NCBI GenBank assembly: GCA_021773365.1 | Contig: JAJFKF010000012.1 | Location: 1 to 33,796, forward strand | Length of the DNA stretch: 33,796 bases | Direction: 5' to 3' | From: Gammaproteobacteria bacterium | GTDB lineage: Bacteria; Pseudomonadota; Gammaproteobacteria; Steroidobacterales; Steroidobacteraceae | In this document: positions 11,328 to 19,768 of the stretch, piece after piece | Position numbering within the stretch: the first letter of the stretch is position 1 | Layout of the letters: every line of letters begins with the position of its first letter | Translations under genes and position numbers: made by a program | Notes under the pieces: model-generated | Seen by the model: only the letters and a program-made list of their open reading frames with translations | Database searches by the model: none | Told to the model about the DNA's origin: nothing

Positions 11328-12344
11328 ATGAGCCTCCCTTTTCACCGGCAAGAGATGGTCGTCACCATGGAACCCATGCGCGATCCAGGCCTGATCCTGG
11401 ATGTCCCCGCCCGCCGTCCGCTTGCGCAGACGCCCACGCCCGTGCACTACCTGCCACGGCTGAGCAAAATGCTCGGCGCGCAGTTCTACTGCAAGCGTGA
11501 CGATCTCACCGGCTTTGGCTTCGGCGGCAACAAGATTCGCAAGCTCGAATTTCTGCTGAGCGAGGCCACACAGCAGGGCGCCGATGCGCTGGTGACCTGT
11601 GGCAGCAATCAGTCCAACTGGTGCTGCATGACCGCCGTTGCTGGCGCCGTGCTGGGACTGGATGTGTACCTGGTGCTCGGCGGGCCGGTGCCGCAGAAGG
11701 ACACGGGCAATATCCGCCTGGCACGGCTCGCCGGGGCGAAGATCTCCCATATCGACACGGCTGACGACTCGGTGCTGGAAAAGGCCAGTCTTGATCTGGA
11801 GAGCTCGCTCAAGGCCAATGGGCGCCGGCCGTACCGCATCATCATGGGTGGCTCAACTGGACTGGGCTCCATGGGCTACGTGCACGCGCTGTACGAGATC
11901 ATGGCGTTCGAGAAATCCGCCAATCTCAGTTTCTCCACGGTGATTCATGCCACCGGTTCGGCGGGCACCCAGGCAGGGCTTGTCGCCGGCAGCGTGCTGG
12001 GCGGATGGGGCGGGCAGATCATCGGTATGGCCGTGTCCAGATCGGCCGCCGCGCAGGAGGAGAAGGTGCGGGCGGTGCTGGTGCAGATGCTTTCGCGCAA
12101 GACCATCGAGCGGGCGAAGGTGATTGTCGAGGACGGATTTGTGGGCGCCGGCTACCGCCACAACACCGAGGCGTGTGCCGAGGCGCTGGAAATTTTCTCG
12201 CGCGTGGAAGGGCTCTTTCTCGACGAGGTGTATACCGGCAAGGCTGCGGCCGGCCTCATCGCCTACGGCCGTACGGGGCGTTTTCGCGCCGATGAGAATG
12301 TGCTGTTCCTGCATACCGGCGGCACGGCGCAGTTGTTTGAATAG
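11328..12344 (+). CDS. D-cysteine desulfhydrase / ACC deaminase family PLP enzyme
   Basis: This fold-type II PLP enzyme of about 338 residues belongs to the family that degrades D-cysteine (to pyruvate, H2S and ammonia) or 1-aminocyclopropane-1-carboxylate. The PLP lysine is K69 in GGNKIRKLEF. The phosphate loop is in ATGSAGTQAGL and the closing motif is HTGG near the C-terminus. The QSN motif is kept (S96), but it is followed by W-C-C-M instead of the usual H or Q with a conserved R-Q, so substrate choice may differ. The start is uncertain: TTG 11307, ATG 11328, 11355 and 11367 share the frame and none has an ideal ribosome-binding site. The stop abuts the ATG of the LanC-like gene. No signal peptide is seen, so it is likely cytoplasmic. 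Confidence 0.87.
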   Translation: MSLPFHRQEMVVTMEPMRDPGLILDVPARRPLAQTPTPVHYLPRLSKMLGAQFYCKRDDLTGFGFGGNKIRKLEFLLSEATQQGADALVTCGSNQSNWCCMTAVAGAVLGLDVYLVLGGPVPQKDTGNIRLARLAGAKISHIDTADDSVLEKASLDLESSLKANGRRPYRIIMGGSTGLGSMGYVHALYEIMAFEKSANLSFSTVIHATGSAGTQAGLVAGSVLGGWGGQIIGMAVSRSAAAQEEKVRAVLVQMLSRKTIERAKVIVEDGFVGAGYRHNTEACAEALEIFSRVEGLFLDEVYTGKAAAGLIAYGRTGRFRADENVLFLHTGGTAQLFE

Positions 12345-13742
12345 ATGCGTAGCTTGCACACGGTGTCGGAAGAGCGACTGGCGCCGGCGCGACGCCGGCT
12401 GCTGCAGTCGCTCGCCGCCACCGGTGCTGCTGCCGTGTTCCCCTGGCGGGCACCGGCGGCATGTGCTGACCCGGCAGACGCCACACGGTCGTCGCTGGCT
12501 GCTGCGCGGTGTGCCGAGCGCTGGATTCGTCGGCAGCGAATCGCGACATCCCACGGCGTGACCTGGCCGCGGACCCCAGGCGGCTCGGGTCCTGCTCCCA
12601 ACCAGCTCTATCACGGTGCGCCGGGCGTGGTGCTGTTCTATCTGGAACTCTACGGCGCCACCGGAGATACGGCATATCTGCGTGAAGCACTGGCGGGCGC
12701 CGAGGACGTGGCGGCGCGCAATGCGTTGCCGCAGGTGCAGACTCCGGAGGCCGGCCTGTACATGGGGCTGTCCGGACAGGTGTTTGTGCTTGCGGAACTC
12801 GGCAAGCTTGCCGGTGCAGGGCGCTATACACAGTTGGCGCGGCGATACCTGGCGCAGCTCACCCGACTCAGCCGCCCGGTGGGTGAGGGCGTGGAGTGGA
12901 ACGACTTCAATGACATCGTCTACGGTACCGCCGGCATTGGTCTGGTGCTGTTGTACGCGCATCGCCGGTTTGGCGATGAAGCGGCGCTTGAGCTGGCGCG
13001 CCGCGCCGGACTGCGGCTGATCGATACCGGCATTGCCGCCGATGGTGGTCTGCGCTGGGAGATGGAGCCCACCTTCGAGTATTACATGCCGAATTTCTCC
13101 CATGGCACATCGGGTGTGGGCTATTTCCTGGCCGAGCTTTATGCGGCCACCGGCGATCGCCGCTTTCTCGACGCCGCCGTGCAGTCCACACGGCATCTGC
13201 TGGCCATAGCCGATACCGCCAACGGCCAGTGCCGCATCGTGCACGACGATGGTCCGGGGAAACATCTGCATTTCTACGGCTGGTGCCATGGTCCGGCCGG
13301 CACCGCGCGACTGTTCCACGCCCTGGGGCGCGCGACGGGCGATCCGTCGTGGAATGAATGGGTGGAGCGTGGCGCCCGCACGGTGCTGGAAAGCGGCGTG
13401 CCGGAGAAGCGCAGCGAGGGGTACTGGAACAACTTTGGATCCTGCTGCGGCGACGCAGCCGTGATGCGCTTCTTTCTGGACCTGTACCAGGTTCATCGCC
13501 GGCCGCAGTACCTGCAGTTTGCCCAACACCTGCGAGGCTTCATTCTGGAGCACGCCACGCAGCAGGGTGATGGCTGCAGCTGGGTGCATGCCGAAGGGCG
13601 CCGCGACACGGCGGACGTGTCAGCGCAGACAGGCTACATGCAGGGTGCTGCCGGCATCGGCGCCGCGTTTCTGCGTTTCGATGCGCTGGAGCGCGGACGG
13701 GCGCATGTCGTGCTGCCGGATTCGCCGTTCACGACTGTCTGA
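12345..13742 (+). CDS. Tat-exported LanC-like protein
   Basis: This 465-residue protein has the alpha/alpha-barrel repeats and zinc motifs of LanC-like lanthionine cyclases: HGAPGVVLFYLELY near 90, HGTSGVGYFLAELY near 250, GWCHGPAG with C314, and SCCGDAA with C367/C368. LanC enzymes bind zinc through Cys, Cys and His; here the last pair is Cys-Cys (CCG), as known in the lanthipeptide synthetase ProcM. The N-terminus has a twin-arginine signal (RRRLLQSLAATGAAA) ending near ACA, so export in folded form is expected. That is unusual, because biosynthetic LanC acts in the cytoplasm. No precursor peptide, dehydratase or lanthipeptide transporter lies nearby. ATG 12345 directly follows the upstream stop. 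Function is unknown; a glycan- or peptide-processing role is possible. Confidence 0.8.
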   Translation: MRSLHTVSEERLAPARRRLLQSLAATGAAAVFPWRAPAACADPADATRSSLAAARCAERWIRRQRIATSHGVTWPRTPGGSGPAPNQLYHGAPGVVLFYLELYGATGDTAYLREALAGAEDVAARNALPQVQTPEAGLYMGLSGQVFVLAELGKLAGAGRYTQLARRYLAQLTRLSRPVGEGVEWNDFNDIVYGTAGIGLVLLYAHRRFGDEAALELARRAGLRLIDTGIAADGGLRWEMEPTFEYYMPNFSHGTSGVGYFLAELYAATGDRRFLDAAVQSTRHLLAIADTANGQCRIVHDDGPGKHLHFYGWCHGPAGTARLFHALGRATGDPSWNEWVERGARTVLESGVPEKRSEGYWNNFGSCCGDAAVMRFFLDLYQVHRRPQYLQFAQHLRGFILEHATQQGDGCSWVHAEGRRDTADVSAQTGYMQGAAGIGAAFLRFDALERGRAHVVLPDSPFTTV

Positions 13743-13798
13743 TATCGATCGAGAGCGTTTTGCAGAACAAGAAATTACATTGCAGGGGAGACAGATTC

Positions 13799-15013
13799 AT
13801 GAGATCAGGTTACCGCTGGTGCGCGAGTATTGCCGGGCTTTGCATGGCCCTGGGCTTTCTGATGCCGGCGGGCGCGGCGACGCCCGCGCGGCAGCAGTTG
13901 CCGGCAGAGTGGAATGAGCTGGTGGAGATGTTTGATCCCCTGATGCAGAAGGATCACATCGTCGGTGGCAGTGCGGCATTGGTGCAGGATGGCCGCATAG
14001 TCGCGCGCCATCACTACGGTTTTGCCGACAAGGCCTCCGGTCGCCGCGTGGACGCGGATACCATATTCCACTGGGCGTCGATTACCAAGACGCTGAACGC
14101 CATTGGCATGATGCAGCTGCGCGATCACGGCATGATCTCGCTGGCCGATCCGGTTGCCTATCTGGTGCCGGAATTGCGGCAGATTCACAATCCCTTCGGC
14201 TCGATGGACGACATCACCATTGGCATGCTGCTGGAGCATTCGGCCGGCTTTCAGGCGGGGACCTGGCCCTACAAGCAGGGCTGGGACTGGGAGCCGTTTG
14301 AGCCCACGCACTGGGAGCAGCTGGTGGCCATGATGCCCTACCAGCAGATCGGCTTTGAACCCGGCAGCCGCTTCAGCTATTCGAACCCGAGCTGGATCTA
14401 CCTCTCACGCATTCTGGAGGACAAGACCGGCGATCCGTGGGAGGCATACATCGAAAAGAACATCTTTGCGCCGCTGGGTATGACGAGCAGCTATTTCGCA
14501 ATCACACCCTACTACCTGCGCCAGAACCGCTCGCATCGTTATCAGGCCCGATACGACAAGAGTGGCAAGCCGGAGATCCTTGATGAAGGCAGCGAATTTG
14601 ATCCAGGCATCACCGTGCCGAATGGCGGCTGGAACTCGCCGCTGGATGATGTGGCCGCTTACATCGGCTTCCTGACCGGGGCCCACGGTGGAGATCGGGC
14701 GCTGCAGGAGCGTTTCGATGCGGTACTGAGCCGCGCGACGCTGGAAGAAATGTTTCAGCCCCGGCATCCAACAAACCGCGAGCGCAACCCCGGCGAACAG
14801 ATGGGGTTGGCGTTCTTCATTTCAGGCGCGGGTGAGCACAGGGTGATCGGCCATACCGGCGGTCAGGGCAACTTCGCCACCATGATGTTCTTCAATCCCG
14901 CCACCCGCCGCGGAGCAATCATTGCTTTCAATACGGTCAACAACATGGAGGGCGATGACAATCATGGCTCCTTCAGTGCTGTCTACCAGCAGCTGCTGAA
15001 GCTGCTGCGCTGA
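13799..15013 (+). CDS. class-C beta-lactamase-fold serine hydrolase, copy 1
   Basis: This 404-residue exported hydrolase belongs to the family of class C beta-lactamases, D-aminopeptidases, D,D-carboxypeptidases and esterases. The motifs are SxxK (S94-ITK97), YxN (Y194-S-N196) and H352-T-G-G in place of KTG. HxG is common in the non-lactamase members. The signal peptide spans about 1-27 (ending AGA). ATG 13799 has an AGGGGAG site 8 bases upstream; a TTG at 13760 is the alternative. It is followed after 37 bases by a close paralogue, which points to local duplication. Beta-lactam resistance is not implied; a D-stereospecific peptidase or esterase fits the neighbours better, but this is inference. 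Confidence 0.88.
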   Translation: MRSGYRWCASIAGLCMALGFLMPAGAATPARQQLPAEWNELVEMFDPLMQKDHIVGGSAALVQDGRIVARHHYGFADKASGRRVDADTIFHWASITKTLNAIGMMQLRDHGMISLADPVAYLVPELRQIHNPFGSMDDITIGMLLEHSAGFQAGTWPYKQGWDWEPFEPTHWEQLVAMMPYQQIGFEPGSRFSYSNPSWIYLSRILEDKTGDPWEAYIEKNIFAPLGMTSSYFAITPYYLRQNRSHRYQARYDKSGKPEILDEGSEFDPGITVPNGGWNSPLDDVAAYIGFLTGAHGGDRALQERFDAVLSRATLEEMFQPRHPTNRERNPGEQMGLAFFISGAGEHRVIGHTGGQGNFATMMFFNPATRRGAIIAFNTVNNMEGDDNHGSFSAVYQQLLKLLR

Positions 15014-15050
15014 TGGCGGCGCAGCAGGCAATGCATCGGGTGCAACTATC

Positions 15051-16235
15051 ATGAGAAGTGTTTCATTGGCATCGATTCCGGCGATGGTGGCGGTGCTGGT
15101 GTTCACGGGTCCGTTGCGCGCGGCTGAGCCTCCTGCCGCCGGGTGGAATGCGCTGGTGAGTATGTTCGACTCGGCGCTGCGGGAGGATCGCGTTGTCGGC
15201 GGCAGTGTGGCGCTGGTGCAGGACGGACAGCTGGCAGCACGCCACGACTACGGGCTGGCGGACCGCGTCGGCGCCCGCCCCGTGGATGGCGACACCATTC
15301 TGCACTGGGGTTCCATCACCAAGACACTGACTGCCATCACCATCATGCAGCTACGCGATCGAGGTCGTCTGTCGCTGGATGATGCGGTGACGCGCTACCT
15401 GCCGGAACTGCGTCGGGTGCACAACCCCTATGGATCGATGGACGACATCACCATCCGCATGCTGCTCGATCATTCGGCGGGCTTTCAGGCCATGACCTGG
15501 CCCTATGGCGACGGGAAACCCTGGCAGCCGTTCGAGCCGCAAAGCTGGGAACAGCTGGTGGCCATGATGCCCTATGAGCAGATTGCCTTCGAGCCTGGCA
15601 GTCGCTACGCCTATTCCAATCCCACCTGGATCTACCTGGCGCGCATCGTGGAGATTCTCACTGGAGATCCCTGGGAGAGCTACGTGGAGAAAAATCTGTT
15701 CAGGCCGCTGCAGATGCGGCGCAGTTTCTTCGGCTTCAGTCCCTATCACCTGCAGGCGCATCGCTCGCATCGCTACGCCGTACGCAAGAGCCAGGAAGGC
15801 GAGGTCAGTGTCGAGGATATGGGCACAGAGTTCGACCCCGGCATCACCATTCCCAACGGCGGCTGGAATGCGCCGGTGGCCGACGCCGTGGCCTACGTGG
15901 CCTTTCTTACCGGTGCGGCAGCCAACGCGCGGCAACAGCGGATGTTCGACACCGTGTTGAGTCCGTCGACACTGGAGCAGATGTGGCGGCCGCGCTTTCC
16001 GGCGCCCACCAAGGTTGATACCGCCTGGATGGGTTTGTCTTTCTTCGTGATCGGCGAGGGGCCGGAGCGCATCGTGGGTCACACCGGCAGCCAGGGTGGC
16101 TACACGGCCTTCATCTACTTCAATCCGCAGAAAAAGCGCGGCGTGGTGGCGGTGTTCAACACCGACAACTCGGTGGAGGGTTACCGCAAGTCCTTCTTCG
16201 CCGTTCAGGATCATGCTTTGCGAGTACTGAAATGA
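15051..16235 (+). CDS. class-C beta-lactamase-fold serine hydrolase, copy 2
   Basis: This 394-residue paralogue of the preceding gene shares long identical blocks with it, for example SMDDITI, HSAGFQA, WEQLVAMMPY and EFDPGIT. The active-site motifs are S88-ITK91, Y188-S-N190 and H344-T-G-S. A signal peptide ends near LRAAE (about residue 25). ATG 15051 is preceded by a weak GGGTG site. The stop overlaps the following start by 4 bases (ATGA at 16232). Residues between SITK and YSN are well conserved between the copies, while the mature N-terminus and the 270-330 region differ, so the two may have split substrate preferences. Confidence 0.88.
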   Translation: MRSVSLASIPAMVAVLVFTGPLRAAEPPAAGWNALVSMFDSALREDRVVGGSVALVQDGQLAARHDYGLADRVGARPVDGDTILHWGSITKTLTAITIMQLRDRGRLSLDDAVTRYLPELRRVHNPYGSMDDITIRMLLDHSAGFQAMTWPYGDGKPWQPFEPQSWEQLVAMMPYEQIAFEPGSRYAYSNPTWIYLARIVEILTGDPWESYVEKNLFRPLQMRRSFFGFSPYHLQAHRSHRYAVRKSQEGEVSVEDMGTEFDPGITIPNGGWNAPVADAVAYVAFLTGAAANARQQRMFDTVLSPSTLEQMWRPRFPAPTKVDTAWMGLSFFVIGEGPERIVGHTGSQGGYTAFIYFNPQKKRGVVAVFNTDNSVEGYRKSFFAVQDHALRVLK

Positions 16236-18091
16236 AAGCACTTGCGCACGCCGCGGTTCTGGCCCTCCTGATCTGCATCTGCCCGGGGGGGTCGCAGCCG
16301 GCCTGGGCGGCCGATGCGGTGCTGCCGGCAGACGCCATTGCGGTGAAGTGGGGTGAAAGAATTCCGGCGCGCGACGGCGCCGTGCTGGCGGCAACCATCT
16401 ATCGGCCGCGGGATGCCGGGCCGCTGCCGGTCATCTTCATGCCCACGCCTTATATCGCGGACAGTTATCACGATCGTGCCATGTACTTTGCGCGCCGCGG
16501 CTATGTGTTCGCGCTGATCGACGTACGCGGCCGCGGCAACTCCTCCGCTGACTTCGAACCCTTTCTGCACGATGCCAACGATGGTTACGATGCGGTGGAA
16601 TGGCTGGCGGCACAGCCGTGGAGTGACGGCAAGGTGGCCATGTGGGGTGGTTCCTACGGCGGCTTCGTGCAATGGGCCACCGCGCGCACGCGTCCTCCGC
16701 ACCTGCGCACCATTGTTCCGGTGGCCTCGGTGCATCCGGGGGTGGATTATCCGTATCATCAGAACCGCATGAACTCCTATGTCATGCGCTGGCTGACATT
16801 CACCAGCGGGCACACGCCCAATGACAACCTGTTCGGCGAGAATCCGGTGTTCAACGGTGCGTTTCGCCAGCTGTACATGCAGCACCTGCCGTTTGCCTCA
16901 CTGGACACCGTGCTGGGCAATCCTTCGGCGACGTTTCAGTTGTGGCTTGAGCATCCCACCCTGGATGCCTTCTGGGATTCACTGACGCCCAGCGCAGCGG
17001 AGTACGCGGCCATCGATCTGCCCATTCTCACCATTACCGGTTACTACGACGGCGACCAGCTGGGCGCGCTGGGCTACTACCGCAAACACCTGCGGGCGGC
17101 CGGCGAGGCAGCCAGGCAGCGACACTACTTCATCATCGGCCCCTGGAATCATGCCGGTACGCGCACCCCGAAGCGCGAGTTCGGCGGACTGGTCTTCGGC
17201 GAGAACTCGCTGCTGGATCTGGAGGAACTGCACCGCCAGTGGTACGACTGGACGCTGAAGGATGGACCGAAGCCGCAGTTTCTCAAGGCGCCGGTGGCCT
17301 ACTACGTGCCGGGAGACGGCAGCGACGAATGGAAGTACGCCGAGTCGCTGGAAACCGTCGCCACTTCCACCCGAACGCTGTATCTGGACTCGGTGAATGG
17401 CCGGGCCAATGACGTGTTTCATTCGGGAGATCTGCGCGAGCATGCACCAGCGCCCGGTAGCAAGCCCGATGGGTGGGTATACGATCCGCTCGATACGCGC
17501 CCCGGGATGCATGAACAACCGGACGATGCCTTGCCCGGCTACCTCAATCAGCACGACGCGCTGATGCTGTATGGCGCTGGCGTGGTCTATCACACCGCAC
17601 CGTTTGAGCAGGCAGTAGAGATCACGGGTCAGGCCCGGGCGACGCTGTATCTGGCCATGGACGTGCCCGACACTGATGTTTTCGTGGATCTGTATGAGAT
17701 TCTGGCCGACGGTAAGAGCATCGAGCTGACCGGAGCCAGCCTGCGCGCGCGCTACCGCGATTCCCTGCGCGAGGCCACGCCGGTACCGTCCGGCCAGGTG
17801 CTGCCGTATGAGTTCGAGCACTTCCAGTACTTCTCGCGCCGCATAGCCAAAGGCAGTCGCCTCCGCCTGGTAATTCGCTCGCCAAATTCCATCCACACCC
17901 AGAAGAACTACAACTCCGGTGGTGTGGTGGCCCGTGAGACTGCCACGGACGCGCGTACGGCACATATATCGTTGCACCACGATGCCACCTATCCCAGCAG
18001 GATTGTGCTGCCCGTGGTGCAGCCGGCCATACCATCGGCATCTGCGCAATTCAGTCAACCAGTTTCCATTTCCCAGGAGTACACAAGATGA
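16232..18091 (+). CDS. CocE/NonD-type alpha/beta hydrolase (S15-like)
   Basis: This is a 619-residue exported alpha/beta hydrolase with an X-Pro dipeptidyl-peptidase-like C-terminal jelly roll. The nucleophile is S141 in GGSYGG, with D273 in GYYDGDQ and H307 in GPWNHAG completing the triad. RGRGNS is the typical family block after the oxyanion region. A signal peptide (about 1-27, ending AWA) directs it to the periplasm. The family includes cocaine esterase, glutaryl-7-ACA acylase and X-prolyl peptidases, so the bond cut may be an ester or an amide. The gene is coupled by 4-bp overlaps to both neighbours, the beta-lactamase-like copy 2 and the D-aminoacylase-like gene. Confidence 0.9.
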   Translation: MKALAHAAVLALLICICPGGSQPAWAADAVLPADAIAVKWGERIPARDGAVLAATIYRPRDAGPLPVIFMPTPYIADSYHDRAMYFARRGYVFALIDVRGRGNSSADFEPFLHDANDGYDAVEWLAAQPWSDGKVAMWGGSYGGFVQWATARTRPPHLRTIVPVASVHPGVDYPYHQNRMNSYVMRWLTFTSGHTPNDNLFGENPVFNGAFRQLYMQHLPFASLDTVLGNPSATFQLWLEHPTLDAFWDSLTPSAAEYAAIDLPILTITGYYDGDQLGALGYYRKHLRAAGEAARQRHYFIIGPWNHAGTRTPKREFGGLVFGENSLLDLEELHRQWYDWTLKDGPKPQFLKAPVAYYVPGDGSDEWKYAESLETVATSTRTLYLDSVNGRANDVFHSGDLREHAPAPGSKPDGWVYDPLDTRPGMHEQPDDALPGYLNQHDALMLYGAGVVYHTAPFEQAVEITGQARATLYLAMDVPDTDVFVDLYEILADGKSIELTGASLRARYRDSLREATPVPSGQVLPYEFEHFQYFSRRIAKGSRLRLVIRSPNSIHTQKNYNSGGVVARETATDARTAHISLHHDATYPSRIVLPVVQPAIPSASAQFSQPVSISQEYTR

Positions 18092-19746
18092 CAACATGGT
18101 TTTCGCGATATCGATTGTTGGCCAATCCAGCCAGGGCTGTGGCCGCCGGCCTGGCACTGTGCCTGACGGCGATGGTCCTCGGAGGCTGCAGCAAAGAGGA
18201 GAAATCTGCCAGCGTCCATCCGGATGGAGGGACCTATGACCTGTGGATTCGAAATGGCACCGTGGTGGATGGCACCGGTGCTGATCGCTACCAGGCTGAT
18301 GTGCTGGTTCGCGGCGATAGCATCGTGTTTGTCGGCCAGCTCGACGGCGCGCAGGTGCAGGCGAACCGTACGATAGATGCCAGCGGCAGAATTGTCGCGC
18401 CCGGATTCATCGATGCCCATGCGCACGGCGATCCGGTTACCCAGTCGTTCAACAATTTTCTGGCACAGGGATACACCACGGTGGTCCTGGGTCAGGATGG
18501 GCGAACTGCCGGACTGGAGGCCTACGGAACGCCGGATCTTGCGCATTGGCGTGCCGCCAATGCTGACCAAGCGCCGCAGGGCGATCCGGTGACACTGGCT
18601 CAGTGGATGAAGCTGGTAGAAGAGAAGGGTAGCGATGTGAACATCGTCAGCCTTTCCGGTCACGGCACAGTGCGACTGATCGCAGGCGCCGGCAGCAGTC
18701 CGGAACCGACTGCGGAGCAGATGCTTGCCATGAAGGAAATTCTGCGCGCGGACATGGAGACCGGTGCGTTCGGTATGAGCATGGGCCTGGAATACGATCC
18801 CGGGCGCTACACCTCGACGGCGGAACAGAAGGCGCTTGGCGATGTCGTGGGCGAGTACGACGGCGTGGTGATGAGTCACATGCGTTCAGAGGACTTCGAC
18901 AAGATCAGCAAGGCCATCGACGAACTGCTGGCCATTGATGCGCACGTACACGTCGCGCATCTGAAGATCGTGGCCGGTCGCAGCGCGGAGGAAGGCAAGG
19001 CTGTGCTCGAGCAAATGGCTAGCGCCCGTGCTACAGGAAAAAAAGTAACCGGTGACGTGTATCCGTACATGGCCAGCGCCTCGAACCTGGTATTTCTCTA
19101 CCCGGACTGGGCCAAGCAGCGTGATCAGTACGAGGCGGCGGTCAAGAACCGGCGCGCGGAGCTGGAGGCCCACATGATTTCGCGTGTCGAGGAGCGGCGC
19201 GGGCCGGAGGCCATCCTGGTCACCAAAGGCAAATATGCCAATATGCGCGTGTCGGAGATTGCCAAGAAACTGAACAAACCATACGTCAAGGTGATGATTG
19301 ATGATCTGGGTTACGCTGGCCCGGCGCAGGCGCACTTTCTGATGGCGCCTGAAGTACAGAACGAGTTCATCCGTGCGGATCATGTCAGTATTTCCACCGA
19401 TGGCGCGCCTGGCATCAATCATCCGCGTTCGGCTGGTTCCACCGTCAAGGTGCTCGAAGAGCATGTGGGTGAGCCACCGAAGATGAGCCTGGAGCAGGCC
19501 ATTCATAAGATGTCGCAGCTGCCTGCCACCGAGGTACTGGGACTGGAGGATCGCGGTATCATCGCCGCTGGTGCCAAGGCCGATCTGCTGGTGCTGTCGA
19601 TGGACGAACTGCGCAATCGTGCTACGTGGTCAGAGGCGCAGCTGCCGCCAGAGGGATTCGACGCAATAGTCGTCAATGGTGCGGTGGCCATGGAGAAAAA
19701 CAAATCGTCCGGTGGCAGGTACGGAACGGTTATCCGGCGCAGGTAG
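18088..19746 (+). CDS. D-aminoacylase-like amidohydrolase, lipoprotein
   Basis: This 552-residue amidohydrolase resembles N-acyl-D-amino-acid deacylases, which release free D-amino acids. A lipobox LGGC (C34) predicts a membrane-anchored lipoprotein, whereas characterised D-aminoacylases are cytoplasmic. Metal-site motifs are H111/H113/D115 in DAHAHGD, a His in VMSHMRSED, another in VHVAHLK, and the catalytic Asp in ISTDGAP. The Cys zinc ligand usually found in a VVGNCG-like loop is replaced: the loop reads VVLGQDG. The start overlaps the CocE-like stop by 4 bases and has AGGAGT upstream. The context of D-peptide-type hydrolases fits a D-residue substrate, but a related amidohydrolase or prolidase-like activity is possible. 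Confidence 0.87.
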   Translation: MTTWFSRYRLLANPARAVAAGLALCLTAMVLGGCSKEEKSASVHPDGGTYDLWIRNGTVVDGTGADRYQADVLVRGDSIVFVGQLDGAQVQANRTIDASGRIVAPGFIDAHAHGDPVTQSFNNFLAQGYTTVVLGQDGRTAGLEAYGTPDLAHWRAANADQAPQGDPVTLAQWMKLVEEKGSDVNIVSLSGHGTVRLIAGAGSSPEPTAEQMLAMKEILRADMETGAFGMSMGLEYDPGRYTSTAEQKALGDVVGEYDGVVMSHMRSEDFDKISKAIDELLAIDAHVHVAHLKIVAGRSAEEGKAVLEQMASARATGKKVTGDVYPYMASASNLVFLYPDWAKQRDQYEAAVKNRRAELEAHMISRVEERRGPEAILVTKGKYANMRVSEIAKKLNKPYVKVMIDDLGYAGPAQAHFLMAPEVQNEFIRADHVSISTDGAPGINHPRSAGSTVKVLEEHVGEPPKMSLEQAIHKMSQLPATEVLGLEDRGIIAAGAKADLLVLSMDELRNRATWSEAQLPPEGFDAIVVNGAVAMEKNKSSGGRYGTVIRRR

Positions 19747-19768
19747 TGCATGTACGGAGGTTGGGAAG

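Noticed and set aside
13743-13798. Possible lanthipeptide precursor gene beside the LanC-like gene
   Set aside because: The gaps around the LanC-like gene are too short and contain no small Cys/Ser/Thr-rich frame with a ribosome-binding site.
13799-16235. Beta-lactam resistance genes
   Set aside because: The third motif is HTG rather than KTG, and the family is dominated by esterases and peptidases, so resistance cannot be claimed.
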